Origin: Stratiformator vulcanicus | GTDB lineage: Bacteria > Planctomycetota > Planctomycetia > Planctomycetales > Planctomycetaceae | Reading direction: 5' to 3' | Length of the DNA stretch: 64,000 nt | NCBI RefSeq assembly: GCF_007744515.1 | Contig: NZ_CP036268.1 | Location: 2,271,712-2,335,711, forward strand | Shown here: positions 37,205 through 46,587 of the stretch, piece by piece | Position numbering within the stretch: the first letter of the stretch is position 1 | Layout: every line of letters begins with the position of its first letter | Notes under the pieces: generated by a model | Told to the model about the DNA's origin: nothing | The model's database searches: none | Seen by the model: only the letters and a program-made list of their open reading frames with translations | Program-made: the position numbers and the translations under genes

Positions 37205-38453
37205 CCGGTGCTCGGGCCGAATCGGATTTCGGCCGCACGAACAACTTGCCATCGAGCAGCCGCTCAATCCACCGGCCCATGACGAAATGGCGATACGTCA
37301 CAAGGCAGGTGGCCCCGACGAGGGGCACGGCGATGAAAAACTTCAGCGTCGCGGCAATCGGCACAAAATAGAGCGCGGTCGCAACCGCGCCGACGAGGCC
37401 ATGATGGAGGAGATAAGTCCAATAACTGGCGCGGGCTAGGAAGCGGCAGCGCTCGCTCTTTCCAAAGTTGCCGAGCGAGAATAATCCGAGATGCCCGAAG
37501 GTTGCCGTGGTGGCGAATGCGGCGAGGAGCAATGTGCGTAGATGATCGGTCGTTGCAAGGCGGTCGCCCGCCAGCGTCTCGTGAACGACTGGCAATAGCA
37601 GCACAAAGACGGCTGCCGCTGCGGAAAGATAAACGATCCAACCTTTGCGCAGCGCGGCAAGCGGGTCATCGCAACGATGTAGAAGCAGGCCGAGACCGAA
37701 AAATAAGGTGCCGTGCAAGAACTTCGGCGGATAGGGCTGAAAGTCGTGCTGAAATCCGAGGTAGACCTCTGGCGACCAGTGAAAAATTGCGAGGCATCCG
37801 GCGAAGGCAACTAGCGGAGCAAATCCGAATGCGATCGGTTTCGAGAGAAGGTCGGCCACTCGCAAGTGCATCGAAATTCCGCGTTTTCGCAGCATCGCCG
37901 AGGCCGCCGAGATGGCCGCGACGCACAGGCAAAGCCGGAAGAGGTACTGGAGGTACCACAGGTGACTTGGCCCGAACAAATGGGTCTTGATGTCGTGCGG
38001 AATCGTCATCCGAAAGACTTCTCGCCACGTCGCCTGCTGCGTGAGGCCGAAGCCGACGCACCAGATGACGAGATCTGCGAAGACAAATACGATGCCGATC
38101 GTGAGCAGGGGAATGAGCAGGCGCTGCGTGCGGCTGGTGATCAGTTTCCACGCCCCGCGTTCCGCCGTTTGCGCAGCGAGATAGCCGCTCATCAGAAAGA
38201 AGACGGCCATCACCCAGCCTTCGATCCACCAGAAGGCGGCATTGGCCAGCGGACTCGGCTGATCGATCGGCACCGGCCAGACCAGCCCCGGCATCGGCCA
38301 GATGCAATAGGCGTACGCGGCGTGAAGCACGATGACCGCACCGGTCGCCCAAACGCGAATCGCGTCGAACTCAGGAATGCGACGAGATGTGCGCAATTCG
38401 GAATTCGATTTCGGGTGCGAAATCGAGACGGTCGTCACGTCGGGTTCGGCCAT
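37173..38453 (-). CDS. acyltransferase 3 family membrane protein
   Basis: A protein of 426 residues with about ten hydrophobic segments. It has the family start RIPEFDAIRVWATGAVIVLHAAY (here split by the cytoplasmic tail) and VFFLMSGYLAAQ. The pattern is that of integral-membrane O-acyltransferases such as OpgC/MdoC and OafA. It probably acylates a surface glycan. The C-terminus overlaps the sulfatase gene end in antisense by 32 bases, so the two convergent genes may influence each other's transcripts. Confidence 0.82.
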   Translation of the reverse strand: MAEPDVTTVSISHPKSNSELRTSRRIPEFDAIRVWATGAVIVLHAAYAYCIWPMPGLVWPVPIDQPSPLANAAFWWIEGWVMAVFFLMSGYLAAQTAERGAWKLITSRTQRLLIPLLTIGIVFVFADLVIWCVGFGLTQQATWREVFRMTIPHDIKTHLFGPSHLWYLQYLFRLCLCVAAISAASAMLRKRGISMHLRVADLLSKPIAFGFAPLVAFAGCLAIFHWSPEVYLGFQHDFQPYPPKFLHGTLFFGLGLLLHRCDDPLAALRKGWIVYLSAAAAVFVLLLPVVHETLAGDRLATTDHLRTLLLAAFATTATFGHLGLFSLGNFGKSERCRFLARASYWTYLLHHGLVGAVATALYFVPIAATLKFFIAVPLVGATCLVTYRHFVMGRWIERLLDGKLFVRPKSDSARAPVNAPGPAEAA

Positions 38454-38536
38454 CCCTGCTAGCGCCGCAAGAGGAATCGGATCGGTACGCTGCGGAAGCT
38501 AGGAAAAAGCGGACTCGGCGCGTAGATCACCTCTCT

Positions 38537-38564
38537 CGTTTAGCCGCGACCGTCAGGGAGCGCG
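38537..38564. repeat. AGCCGCG-type repeat supplying the stop codon of the DUF455 gene
   Basis: The sequence CGTTTAGCCGCG followed by ACCGTCAGGGAGCG resembles the left arm of the element at 26498. Read on the minus strand it encodes the last residues of the DUF455 protein (S-A-L-P-D-G-R-G) and its TAA stop. The repeat has therefore probably been captured into the gene's 3' end. Confidence 0.5.
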
Positions 38565-39385
38565 CTGCCGCTCAACCGCGCAATAAACTCCTCCCCCATC
38601 CCCGCCGCGCGGCGGGGTTCGTCGTGGAATTGGTCGCCGATGGCTTTGTCCGCGCGGAGCGGGTAGTGGAGGTGCTGGTTGAAGACCTCCCAGTCGTCGC
38701 TGCCGGGCGGCTTTAGCTTTCGCAGCCAATCGAGGCCGAAGCGCACGTGTTCGATTTCGTCACGGTGGATCGCGCGCATGATGCCGGCGCTTTTTTTGTC
38801 GCCGGCGTCGAGGAAGTACTGCTCAAACTCCAGTGTGTGGTCGAGATTGCGGCCCTCGAACACCAGCGGCAGCGTCGCAAGATAGTCGAGCACGCACTCG
38901 CAGGCCTGTGACTTTTTCCAGATGTAGCAATTCACCGGCAACGAACCGAACGGCTGGCCGAGTTCTTCGGCGCGGCGGAGGTGCATCAGGGTGTGCTTTT
39001 GCTCGTCTCGCATCACGTCGATCAGCCCTAGTCGAAACTCGGGCGGGGCTTCCGGGAAGGCGTGCAGGACGAACGCCATGACCTCCAGCGCCTGCAGTTC
39101 ATGATTGGCCATCACGTGGTGAGCAATCGCCTGTTTGGCCGGCTCACGAAGGGCGGGACCCTTCGGCATGGCGGGGGCGGTTTTGGGAGCGGCAAACTGA
39201 AGGTTGTCCGGCCGGGCCGGCTCGACCGGGCGACGTGGCGGCCCCGGCGAGTCGTCGGTAAGCGGCAATTCGGGAGGCAGCAATTTTTGTTCGAGCGACG
39301 GGCTTTGCAGTACCCGTTCGGCAAAGGCGGAAAGCTCCATGGATTCCTTCGGCAATTCCAGAGGGGCTCGGCGCGGTTGCGACAT
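38540..39385 (-). CDS. DUF455 ferritin-like protein
   Basis: A protein of 281 residues with a helical ferritin-like body containing HHVMANHELQALEVMAFVL, then DVMRDEQKHTLMHLRRAEEL, then AIHRDEIEHVRFGLDWL. These carry the paired Glu and His residues expected of a di-metal site. The substrate of the DUF455 family is unclear. AGGA five bases before the ATG at 39385 supports this start; the frame extends upstream over the PspA gene but those residues are low-complexity. The C-terminus is repeat-derived. Confidence 0.75.
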   Translation of the reverse strand: MSQPRRAPLELPKESMELSAFAERVLQSPSLEQKLLPPELPLTDDSPGPPRRPVEPARPDNLQFAAPKTAPAMPKGPALREPAKQAIAHHVMANHELQALEVMAFVLHAFPEAPPEFRLGLIDVMRDEQKHTLMHLRRAEELGQPFGSLPVNCYIWKKSQACECVLDYLATLPLVFEGRNLDHTLEFEQYFLDAGDKKSAGIMRAIHRDEIEHVRFGLDWLRKLKPPGSDDWEVFNQHLHYPLRADKAIGDQFHDEPRRAAGMGEEFIARLSGSALPDGRG

Positions 39386-39443
39386 TAAATCCTGTGTCGC
39401 AAACGGGGGCCGGAGATCGTCGGACAAACATTGGAGAGCGTCT

Positions 39444-39986
39444 TCAACCGCCGAGTTCTTTCTTGAGCGCGGCGAGCTCGTCATCGACCGATTTTCTTCG
39501 GCTTTGCTCCTCGGGAGACATCGTGGCGGCGATTGCAGACGCGGCCGGCGCGGCGTCGGCGGTGCCGGATAGCTCGGCCTGCTTGCGACGGGCATCGTTC
39601 ATGCGTCCCTCCAGAGCTCGGAGGGTCGTTTCCAGATGGACTCTCGTCTTCTCCGCGGCCCGCTGCTCCTGTTCGAGTCCCGCGATGACGTCCTCGACCT
39701 CTTGCTTGCGCATCAAGGCCAGGCGAGCGGCCTCCTCGTCTCCATCGGCGATGCGTTTGCGAGCCTGTTCCATCCAGATTCCGACTTGAGCTTGTTGCTC
39801 TTTAATCTCGCCCTTGAGCCGCTCGACGTTCGCCGAAGCCGTCGTGACGCTGCGGCGCGCCCCGGCGATCCCCTGTTCCATTTCGGCGAGAATTTCCGAA
39901 AGCGCCTCCGCGGGATTCTCCGTCTTGCCGATCAGGTCGGAGAGATTGCAGGTGACGATATCGGTTAGTCGACTGAAATAAGGCAT
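39444..39986 (-). CDS. PspA/IM30 family membrane-stress protein
   Basis: A protein of 180 residues, almost entirely helical and coiled coil. It starts PYFSRLTDIVTCNLSDLI and NPAEALSEILAEMEQGI, the amphipathic N-terminus and first hairpin of PspA/IM30. The usual length is about 220, so the C-terminal helices are shortened. Family members coat and repair damaged membranes under envelope stress. It lies upstream of DUF455 and about 200 bases downstream of an ECF sigma gene on the same strand, so the three may be co-regulated. Confidence 0.8.
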   Translation of the reverse strand: MPYFSRLTDIVTCNLSDLIGKTENPAEALSEILAEMEQGIAGARRSVTTASANVERLKGEIKEQQAQVGIWMEQARKRIADGDEEAARLALMRKQEVEDVIAGLEQEQRAAEKTRVHLETTLRALEGRMNDARRKQAELSGTADAAPAASAIAATMSPEEQSRRKSVDDELAALKKELGG

Positions 39987-40194
39987 GATTCAACTCTCCT
40001 CGCCCGCCGTATGGTGCGGACGTGAACGGTCCTGTGAGCGATTCGGTTCACCGGCGCGGGCCTTAAAACGGCATTGTGGCCGAAAAAGCCATTCGGGTTG
40101 TAGTGATCGCGCGGACTGGTGGGCGACCTCCGCTCGTCGCTGGGAATCGAGTGCGAGGGGCCGATCAGTCCGACAAGTTCCCGGCCGTTTCATC

Positions 40195-40968
40195 TCACGT
40201 CTCCTGCCGCTCAGAGGGATCGGTCAGCCCGATTCGGGCCAGGCGAGCCTGCAATTTTTCGCGGGCCAATCGCAGGCGACTCTTCGATGTCGCGACCGAC
40301 GTGTCGAGGGCGTCGGCCACTTCCGAGAGCGTCAAACCTGAGTAGTGATGCATCGTGAAGGTCAGCCGCTGTTCTTCGGGCAATTCTTCAAGCATGTCGT
40401 CGACGATCGCTTTGAGTTCGCGATGTCCCGCTTTGACTTCCGGCGGCAGCAGTCCGTCAGAAATCAGCGTCAGGATGTTGACCTCATCGTCCGAGCCGGG
40501 GCGGACCGAATGGACCAGTGCGTCATTGGTGCGTCTCCGGACGGTATCGATCAACAGGTTACGGGCGATGCGGAACAGCCATCCGCGGAAGCGGCCCTGA
40601 GGTAGGTAGTCCCACGATTGATTGTAGACACGCAACAGCGTCTCTTGGCTGAGATCTTCGGCCAGTTGACGGTCGCGGGTGTTTTTGAAGAAGAATCCGA
40701 TTAGCGGGGACTGATAGCGCTCGACGAGCTGCGCGAACGCATCGCGTGCCCCGGACTGCAGGCCGATCATCAAATCGTCGTCACTCATCCGGGAAGCTGC
40801 GTCGGCGATTGGTTCGGGATTGAACAAGGCTGGGAAAATCGTTGCGGTCCGGTCCTTGCGGCCAATCTCTCGATTGCTGCCGGACTGCAGACGCTTAACA
40901 TAAGGTGAAAGAGCAGGCGCCCCAACAGAAGCCGTGGGCGAATTGTCCGTTGTGATTCCCTCCTTCAT
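40195..40968 (-). CDS. ECF-family RNA polymerase sigma factor
   Basis: A protein of 257 residues with this start. The sigma core begins at MSDDDLMIGLQSGARDAFAQ (internal Met at 40788), with region 2 at DLSQETLLRVYNQS and FRGWLFRIARNLLID. Region 4 has LEELPEEQRLTFTMHHYSGLTLSEVADALDTSVATSKSR, here quoted in part. The ATG at 40968 has GAGG six bases upstream but adds about 60 residues without known homology. The Met at 40788 is the alternative and would leave more room for divergent promoters. No anti-sigma gene is adjacent. Confidence 0.83.
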   Translation of the reverse strand: MKEGITTDNSPTASVGAPALSPYVKRLQSGSNREIGRKDRTATIFPALFNPEPIADAASRMSDDDLMIGLQSGARDAFAQLVERYQSPLIGFFFKNTRDRQLAEDLSQETLLRVYNQSWDYLPQGRFRGWLFRIARNLLIDTVRRRTNDALVHSVRPGSDDEVNILTLISDGLLPPEVKAGHRELKAIVDDMLEELPEEQRLTFTMHHYSGLTLSEVADALDTSVATSKSRLRLAREKLQARLARIGLTDPSERQET

Positions 40969-40983
40969 TGAAGCCTCAACATT

Positions 40984-42222
40984 TTGCTTCCTGAAAACAC
41001 GCATCAGTATTCGATTCACTACGGAACGGATCGGTGCCTTGAACTCGACCTGCCTGTCGAACAGGTGACGGGCCATTTTACGGGGCCCGCAAGACTTGCC
41101 GACGTGACGGCGACGCTCGAATCGGCGCTCGACGATCCGGTCGAATTTCCAAAATTGGAGGAATCGGTCATCCCCGGCGATCAGGTTGTCGTGGTTGTCG
41201 ATGCTCGGACCCCGCACCTGCCGGAGCTGACCGCAGCCGTTATCGAACGATTGGTCCGAGCGGGGATCGATGCGGATGGAATCACGGTCGTGCCGAGTTC
41301 AAAGACGATGGCCGACAGCGGAGACGTTGCCGAGAGCACTGAAGATGCGCGGTACCAAAACATCAAGCATGATCCGGGATCGGAGGCGGCCTGTCGCTAT
41401 CTGGCTTCAACCTCGACTGGGGAACGCATCTATCTTTCGAGCCATGTCATTGATGCGGATGTCGTGATTTCGATCGGCCTGACGGCATTCGATCCGCTGT
41501 TGGGCTACTGCGGCACGAACAGCGTGTTTTACCCATGGCTCTCGAACGTGGAGGCGATTCAGCGAATCCGAGGTGCGGGGCATCGTGAACTCGGTCCCGA
41601 CGACGAACGTCCTCTCCGTCAGACCGTTGACGAAATCGGATGGTTGTTGGGGACGCAGTTCACCGTCCAAGCGGTCGCCGGGGCAGGGGGCGGTATTTCC
41701 CAACTGCTGGCCGGCGGCACGGAACCGGTGTTCCGCCGACTGAAGCGTTACCAAACGGAAAGTTGGAAATTGTCTCAGCCCGAGCGGTCGGAGACCGTCG
41801 TCGTGGCGGTCGACTCGGCACTGGGCGACTCCCCCGGGCAGGCGTGGTCTCGCCTCGCTGCGGCCGTCGACGTTGCCCGCAGGTTGGTTTGTCGGGACGG
41901 TCGCATCGTCGTGCTGACCGATCTCAGCGAGGAACCGCCCGCAGAGATCGCGGCGCTGGCACGTTTCGATCAACCGATTGACGTCGTCAGTGCCCTCAAA
42001 AGAGAAAACGCGGCGGTTGACCTCGGCGACACGTCGCGACTCGTTGATGCGCTCGATTGGGCCCGGGTCTATCTGTTGAGTCAGCTCGGCAGCGACCTCG
42101 TCGAAGACCTCTTCTTCATCCCGCTCGAGCATGAAGACGAGGTTCGCCGCCTGCTCTCGAGCGAAGACGAAATTCTGATCGTCGGTTCCGCTCAGCACGC
42201 GTTCGGCGAAGTGCTCGACTGA
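40984..42222 (+). CDS. LarA-like (DUF2088) protein, probably non-canonical
   Basis: A protein of about 412 residues related to the lactate racemase LarA. Visible markers are VVVVVDARTPHLPELTAAV and KHDPGSEAACRYLASTSTG. In true LarA the following segment carries a His and the Lys that covalently holds the nickel-pincer cofactor. Here the equivalent stretch reads IGLTAFDPLLGYCGTNSV and has neither, so lactate racemase activity is doubtful. The start is a TTG at 40984 because an in-frame stop lies at 40969 and no ATG precedes the conserved region. It diverges from the ECF sigma gene. Confidence 0.7.
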   Translation: MLPENTHQYSIHYGTDRCLELDLPVEQVTGHFTGPARLADVTATLESALDDPVEFPKLEESVIPGDQVVVVVDARTPHLPELTAAVIERLVRAGIDADGITVVPSSKTMADSGDVAESTEDARYQNIKHDPGSEAACRYLASTSTGERIYLSSHVIDADVVISIGLTAFDPLLGYCGTNSVFYPWLSNVEAIQRIRGAGHRELGPDDERPLRQTVDEIGWLLGTQFTVQAVAGAGGGISQLLAGGTEPVFRRLKRYQTESWKLSQPERSETVVVAVDSALGDSPGQAWSRLAAAVDVARRLVCRDGRIVVLTDLSEEPPAEIAALARFDQPIDVVSALKRENAAVDLGDTSRLVDALDWARVYLLSQLGSDLVEDLFFIPLEHEDEVRRLLSSEDEILIVGSAQHAFGEVLD

Positions 42223-42374
42223 TCGAAGTTCCCCAATGCCCGTTTGCATCGCTGCGGACCGGGGGAGTACACTTCGACATACTCTGATAGGTTCGTCAGC
42301 GAAAATTCGACGACACGAAGATTGTCATCATCTCGCTGATCCCGCCCACTCCAACAGCTCTCAGGTGTATTGTG

Positions 42375-43847
42375 ATGTCGAATCCAACAAATACCGACCG
42401 TCGGAAATTTCTCGGCCAGTCTGTCGCCGCCGCGGCAGCCGCTTCCCTCGCGCCCTTCACGTTTCCGACCGCACTGGCCAAAGCGAAGCAGGACGTCAAC
42501 AGCACGCTTCGCGTTGCGGTCCTCGGTCTGCGCAGCCGGGGTAAGACTCACCTGAACGGCTTCATCAATCGGAACAACTGCGAGGTGGTTGCGGTCGTCG
42601 ACCCCGACGAAGGTGTCGGTCAGAAGAAGGGTGTCGAAGAGGTCTACAAGCGGACCGGTAAGCGGCCTAAATACTACAACGAGTGCCGCGCGGCCGCCGA
42701 CGCTCAAGACATCGACATCTTCAGTGTGGCGACACCGAATCACTGGCACGCGCTGCAGGCGATTTGGGGCATCCAGTCGGGCAAGGACGTCTATGTCGAG
42801 AAGCCGGTCAGCCATAACGTCGAGGAAGGTCGCCGGATCGTTGATGCGGCCCGCAAGTACGACCAAGTCTGCCAATTCGGGGCGCAGTGCCGGACGATGA
42901 AGGGCACCCGCGAGATGGTGCAGTACGTCCTGAACGGCGGCATCGGCGAGGTCAAGCTCGCTCGCGGTTTGTGCTACAAACGCCGCAAGAGCATCGGCCC
43001 GGCCGGCTCGTATGGCGTGCCGCAGGGCGTGAATTACTCCGAGTGGCTCGGCCCTGCACCGATGCTTTCAGATGTGCCGCGAAAGCAGTTCCATTATGAC
43101 TGGCACTGGCAGTGGCCGTATGGCAACGGCGACCTCGGCAACCAGGGTATTCATCAGATGGACGTCGCCCGCTGGGGCCTCGGCGTTGAGAACATCGGTG
43201 ACTCGGTCGTCGCGTACGGCGGCCGGCTCGGCTACGAAGACGCCGGGACGACGGCCAACACGGAGGTTTCGATTCACACCTTCCCGAATGGCAAAAAGCT
43301 GGTCTTCGAAACCCGCGGCCTCGAGACGGACGCCTACAAGCAGGCGAAGATCGGGGTGATCTTCTACGGAAGTGAAGGCTACGCCGTTCAGCACAGCTAC
43401 GGTCGGTCGTCCGTCTTCGACAAGGATTGGAATAAGGTCAAGAGCTTCGGCGGCGGTTCCACGAATGACCACTTCGACAACTTCGTCGAAGGCGTTCGCA
43501 ATCGAGACCGCACGGTCCTGAATGGTGAGATTCTCGACGGCCATCTCTCCAGTGCCCTGTGCCATCTCGGCAATATTTCTTATCGCCTTGGCGAGGAGTC
43601 GAGCGAATCCGAGATTCGCGGAGCTCTTGATGGCAACGATGAAGCGGTCGAAACCTTCGACCGCACCGTCAGTCATCTCAAGAAGAACGGCGTCGACCTT
43701 GGGAAGACACCTCTGGCCTTGGGGCCGAAGCTGATGATCGATCCGTCGAAGGAGAAATTCGTCGGCGTGCGGTCCGAAGAAGCCAACCCGATGCTGACTC
43801 GCGAGTATCGCGAGCCGTTCGTCGTCCCTTCAGCAGAGAGCGTGTAA
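42375..43847 (+). CDS. Tat-exported Gfo/Idh/MocA family oxidoreductase
   Basis: A protein of 490 residues with a twin-arginine signal (TDRRKFLGQSVAAAAAAS, cleavage likely after ALA). An N-terminal NAD(P)-binding Rossmann fold has VAVLGLRSRGKTHLNG. The EKP motif is in VYVEKPVSHNVEEG. The C-terminal beta-sheet domain contains GNGDLGNQGIHQMDVARWGLG. Such planctomycete enzymes are thought to oxidise sugar derivatives in the periplasm. The ATG at 42375 was preferred to the adjacent GTG at 42372. A strong terminator follows. Confidence 0.88.
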   Translation: MSNPTNTDRRKFLGQSVAAAAAASLAPFTFPTALAKAKQDVNSTLRVAVLGLRSRGKTHLNGFINRNNCEVVAVVDPDEGVGQKKGVEEVYKRTGKRPKYYNECRAAADAQDIDIFSVATPNHWHALQAIWGIQSGKDVYVEKPVSHNVEEGRRIVDAARKYDQVCQFGAQCRTMKGTREMVQYVLNGGIGEVKLARGLCYKRRKSIGPAGSYGVPQGVNYSEWLGPAPMLSDVPRKQFHYDWHWQWPYGNGDLGNQGIHQMDVARWGLGVENIGDSVVAYGGRLGYEDAGTTANTEVSIHTFPNGKKLVFETRGLETDAYKQAKIGVIFYGSEGYAVQHSYGRSSVFDKDWNKVKSFGGGSTNDHFDNFVEGVRNRDRTVLNGEILDGHLSSALCHLGNISYRLGEESSESEIRGALDGNDEAVETFDRTVSHLKKNGVDLGKTPLALGPKLMIDPSKEKFVGVRSEEANPMLTREYREPFVVPSAESV

Positions 43848-43919
43848 TCGGAACGATTGTAAGGTTGATGAGACAACGACAGCCGTTGCTCGCAATCGCA
43901 GTCGTTCACGTGAAAAGAA

Positions 43920-43952
43920 GGCCCGTGGTTCCGGCGAACCGCGGGCCTTTTT
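43920..43952 (+). terminator. intrinsic terminator after the Gfo/Idh gene
   Basis: A 12-base-pair stem (GGCCCGTGGTTC with GAACCGCGGGCC, including one G-T pair) is followed by five T. It also lies just beyond the 3' end of the convergent dcd gene. Confidence 0.88.
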
Positions 43953-43958
43953 AGTCGC

Positions 43959-44537
43959 TCAGCTTAACCCGGAATCGAAATAGGGTTCATCATCGAACGT
44001 GAGCTCTTTCTGCGGATCGGGGAGCAGTTCTTTGTAGAGCAGGCTCGGTTGGATATCGCGGTTGTTTTGATACTTGCCGCCGGTGTATTCGCGAATGTCG
44101 CCTTCGACGGTGTGAAAGAAGATTTGGGCGATCTCGACGCCCGGATAGATGCGAATCGGTTGGACGGAGAACATTTCCAAAGTCCAGTAGCCTCGGAAGC
44201 CGACGTCACCGAAGCCCGCAGTCACATGCACGAACAGACCTAGTCGGCCGATGGACGAGCGGCCTTCCAGCATCGGTACCAAGTTGTGCGTTTCCGTCAT
44301 TTCGACGGTACGGCCGAGATAGAGCCGCTGCGGGGCGAGGAGCAAACCTTCTTCGGGAATGATCTTCCTCGTCGCGTTATTGGGCCGCCGCATATCGAGT
44401 TCGATGTCGTCGTAGACCATCAGCTCGTTGTGCAGCGTCAGATTGTAGCTGTTCGGATTGAGCCGACTTTCTTCGAACGGATCGATCTTGATATCGCCGC
44501 CGAGGCGCGCGTGAATTTCGGGGCCGGTCAGAATCAT
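43959..44537 (-). CDS. dcd: dCTP deaminase
   Basis: A protein of 192 residues that deaminates dCTP to dUTP, or directly to dUMP in the bifunctional subtype, feeding thymidylate synthesis. The conserved core is LEGRSSIGRLGLFVHVTAGFGD, here quoted to its natural end, followed by GYWTLEMFSVQPIRIYPGVEI. The Ser-Ser-Gly-Arg-type substrate region and the catalytic Glu are present. The length matches the family. It starts MILTGPEIHARL. Confidence 0.93.
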   Translation of the reverse strand: MILTGPEIHARLGGDIKIDPFEESRLNPNSYNLTLHNELMVYDDIELDMRRPNNATRKIIPEEGLLLAPQRLYLGRTVEMTETHNLVPMLEGRSSIGRLGLFVHVTAGFGDVGFRGYWTLEMFSVQPIRIYPGVEIAQIFFHTVEGDIREYTGGKYQNNRDIQPSLLYKELLPDPQKELTFDDEPYFDSGLS

Positions 44538-44609
44538 TGACAGAGGTGATCGGTAAGAGGTAAGTGGTGAGGGACGTTAAAGCTCTATGTTATTGAAACG
44601 ACAAAGGGA

Positions 44610-45428
44610 TCATTCGAGCGGGTCGAGGCCGACGCGTGGGCAGACCGAAAGCAGTGGGCAATCGGTGCAGGCTGGCTTCCGGGCCTTGCAGATTTGCCGT
44701 CCGTGATGAATAAGCCGGTGCGAGTAGTCGATCCAGTGTTTCTTCGGCAGCACGGCCATCAGATCACGTTCGATGATCTCGGGATTCTTACTTCGTGTCA
44801 GGCCGAGCAGATTGCTGATCCGCTTGACGTGAGTATCGACGACCACGCCACTGGGGATGCCGAACGCGACCCCGAGTACGACGTTCGCGGTCTTACGGCC
44901 CACGCCGGGCAGCTTCACTAATGAGTCCAAATCCTGAGGGACTTTGCCGTCGTGGTTTTCAACCAGCCCGCGTGCCATGCCGAGAAGGCTCTTGGCCTTT
45001 GAGCGAAAAAAACCGCACGACTGGACCAGCTTTTCCACATCGGCCTGCTTCGCACGAGCGAGTTTCTCGGGCGTCGGGTATTTCTTGAACAGGGCGGGGG
45101 TCGTCAAGTTGACCCGCTCGTCGGTGCATTGGGCCGAGAGGATTGTCGCCGCCACCAGTTCATAGGGATTGCGGTGCACCAGCGCGCATTCGGCATCGGG
45201 ATAGGTTTTGGCCAACCGACGCACGATCGTGCCGGCCCGCCGGCGCTGGTCACTTGAGACGCCCGCATCACTGGACTTCGACTTCGCGGTTGCACGCGGC
45301 AACTGAATTCTCCGTGATTTCCGAGCAGATAAGGCAGTACGATTCCGCCGTGAGAGTCTAGGCGAAGAGCAGGTGCGATACGAACCTTCGGCGCAATCGA
45401 AATTTCGAGGGGCGGCGAGGTCGTGCAT
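44610..45428 (-). CDS. nth: endonuclease III (DNA glycosylase/AP lyase)
   Basis: A protein of 272 residues that removes oxidised pyrimidines in base-excision repair. The helix-hairpin-helix [14 protein letters not shown] contains the catalytic Lys, and [15 protein letters not shown] contains the catalytic Asp. The iron-sulfur loop C-x6-C-x2-C-x5-C is complete in [17 protein letters not shown]. Compared with about 211 residues in E. coli, the N-terminal 60 residues are an extra basic, Ser-rich leader. The ATG at 45428 or GTG at 45437 could be used; a later non-ATG start is also possible. Confidence 0.9.
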   Translation of the reverse strand: MHDLAAPRNFDCAEGSYRTCSSPRLSRRNRTALSARKSRRIQLPRATAKSKSSDAGVSSDQRRRAGTIVRRLAKTYPDAECALVHRNPYELVAATILSAQCTDERVNLTTPALFKKYPTPEKLARAKQADVEKLVQSCGFFRSKAKSLLGMARGLVENHDGKVPQDLDSLVKLPGVGRKTANVVLGVAFGIPSGVVVDTHVKRISNLLGLTRSKNPEIIERDLMAVLPKKHWIDYSHRLIHHGRQICKARKPACTDCPLLSVCPRVGLDPLE

Positions 45429-45608
45429 TGCAGTCACGATAGCCGCGCATTTGCCGATTCAGTGATGCCGATTGTCGCGTTGCTGACGCGGATCGATCAG
45501 CCGCAATAGAGAAATACCGAGCAAATAGTCTGTCCTTCAGTGGTCCGGCGCATAAAATTGACGGATTCCAGCGGAGTATTCGAAGACCACTCATCGATTT
45601 TTCAGACC

Positions 45609-46307
45609 ATGGAACACCCGTTCGACCTGTCGAGCCAACTCGAGAACTTTTCCGGTCGGGTACCGTTGTTCCCGCTGCCTAATGTGGCGTTCTTTCCGCA
45701 CGTGCTGATGCCGCTGCACATTTTTGAGCCTCGCTATCGGCAGATGACGGCTGACGCGTTGGAGTCCGATCGCTATATCGCGATGGCGGTTTTGCAGCCG
45801 GGCTGGGACGACACGCCGGAGTTTCACGAGCCTGAGATCTACGATCACGTCTGCCTCGGAAAGATCGCGGCCGAAGAGCAACTTGAGGACGGCCGCTACT
45901 ACCTGATGTTGCAGGGGCTAGCGCGAGCCAAGGTGCTGTCCGAGGAGACGAACGATCTGCCGTACCGCGTGGGTCGGCTCGAAGTTCAACAGGATCGGGC
46001 TCTCATCCCGTCACAAATTGACCGCGTTTCGCGTCGGCAGGAATTGATCGCACTTTTTCAGAAAAAGTATCCGAAGGTCGAACTGAAAGGCGTGATCGAG
46101 TCGGCGACCGACCCGATCGTCTCCCTGGGACTCGTTTGTGACGTCATCGCCTCAGCGCTGGGATTGTCGGGACCGATGATTTACAAGATGCTCTGCGCCG
46201 ATGACATTGACGATCGCAGCGAGATTATTCGCGAGATCCTCATCAACGAGGTCGGGCCGACCGGACCGCTGAAACCCGAATTTCCGCCGAAATTCAGCTC
46301 CAATTAG
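45609..46307 (+). CDS. Lon N-terminal (substrate-binding) domain protein
   Basis: A protein of 232 residues made of a stand-alone LON substrate-binding domain: VPLFPLPNVAFFPHVLMPLH, then IFEPRYRQM, then GRYYLMLQGLARAKVL. There is no ATPase or protease part. Such proteins are common and their function is unsettled. The ATG at 45609 was preferred to an in-frame start at 45540, since the conserved region begins shortly after 45609. Confidence 0.85.
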   Translation: MEHPFDLSSQLENFSGRVPLFPLPNVAFFPHVLMPLHIFEPRYRQMTADALESDRYIAMAVLQPGWDDTPEFHEPEIYDHVCLGKIAAEEQLEDGRYYLMLQGLARAKVLSEETNDLPYRVGRLEVQQDRALIPSQIDRVSRRQELIALFQKKYPKVELKGVIESATDPIVSLGLVCDVIASALGLSGPMIYKMLCADDIDDRSEIIREILINEVGPTGPLKPEFPPKFSSN

Positions 46308-46587
46308 AGCCTGTGGCGGCTTCTGCGCACAGAAACTCATCGAGTTTGTATTAATCGAAGCCGGAACCCGCTACTTGACCGGGTATTCAATCACCGTCTT
46401 CGATTTGCCGGTCGTACTCGACCTCTCGTCGCGAGACGCGTTTTCTTTCAAACGCCGCAACGAACATCGTAGCGCTCCGCTTTTGTTTTTCTCTTCACCC
46501 AACTAATTTGACGGTTGGCGGCACTGAGCAACTTTCCGACGAATCATCGTTCGTCGACTTGGTCTTCTTTCGGTATCGAGTCCTCGT

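Noticed and set aside
41181-41366. Tandem repeat or CRISPR-like arrays
   Set aside because: I scanned the window for regularly spaced direct repeats and saw none; the short frames here are shadows.
44286-44540. Plus-strand frame opposite the dcd 5' end
   Set aside because: Fully antisense to a clear dCTP deaminase gene.
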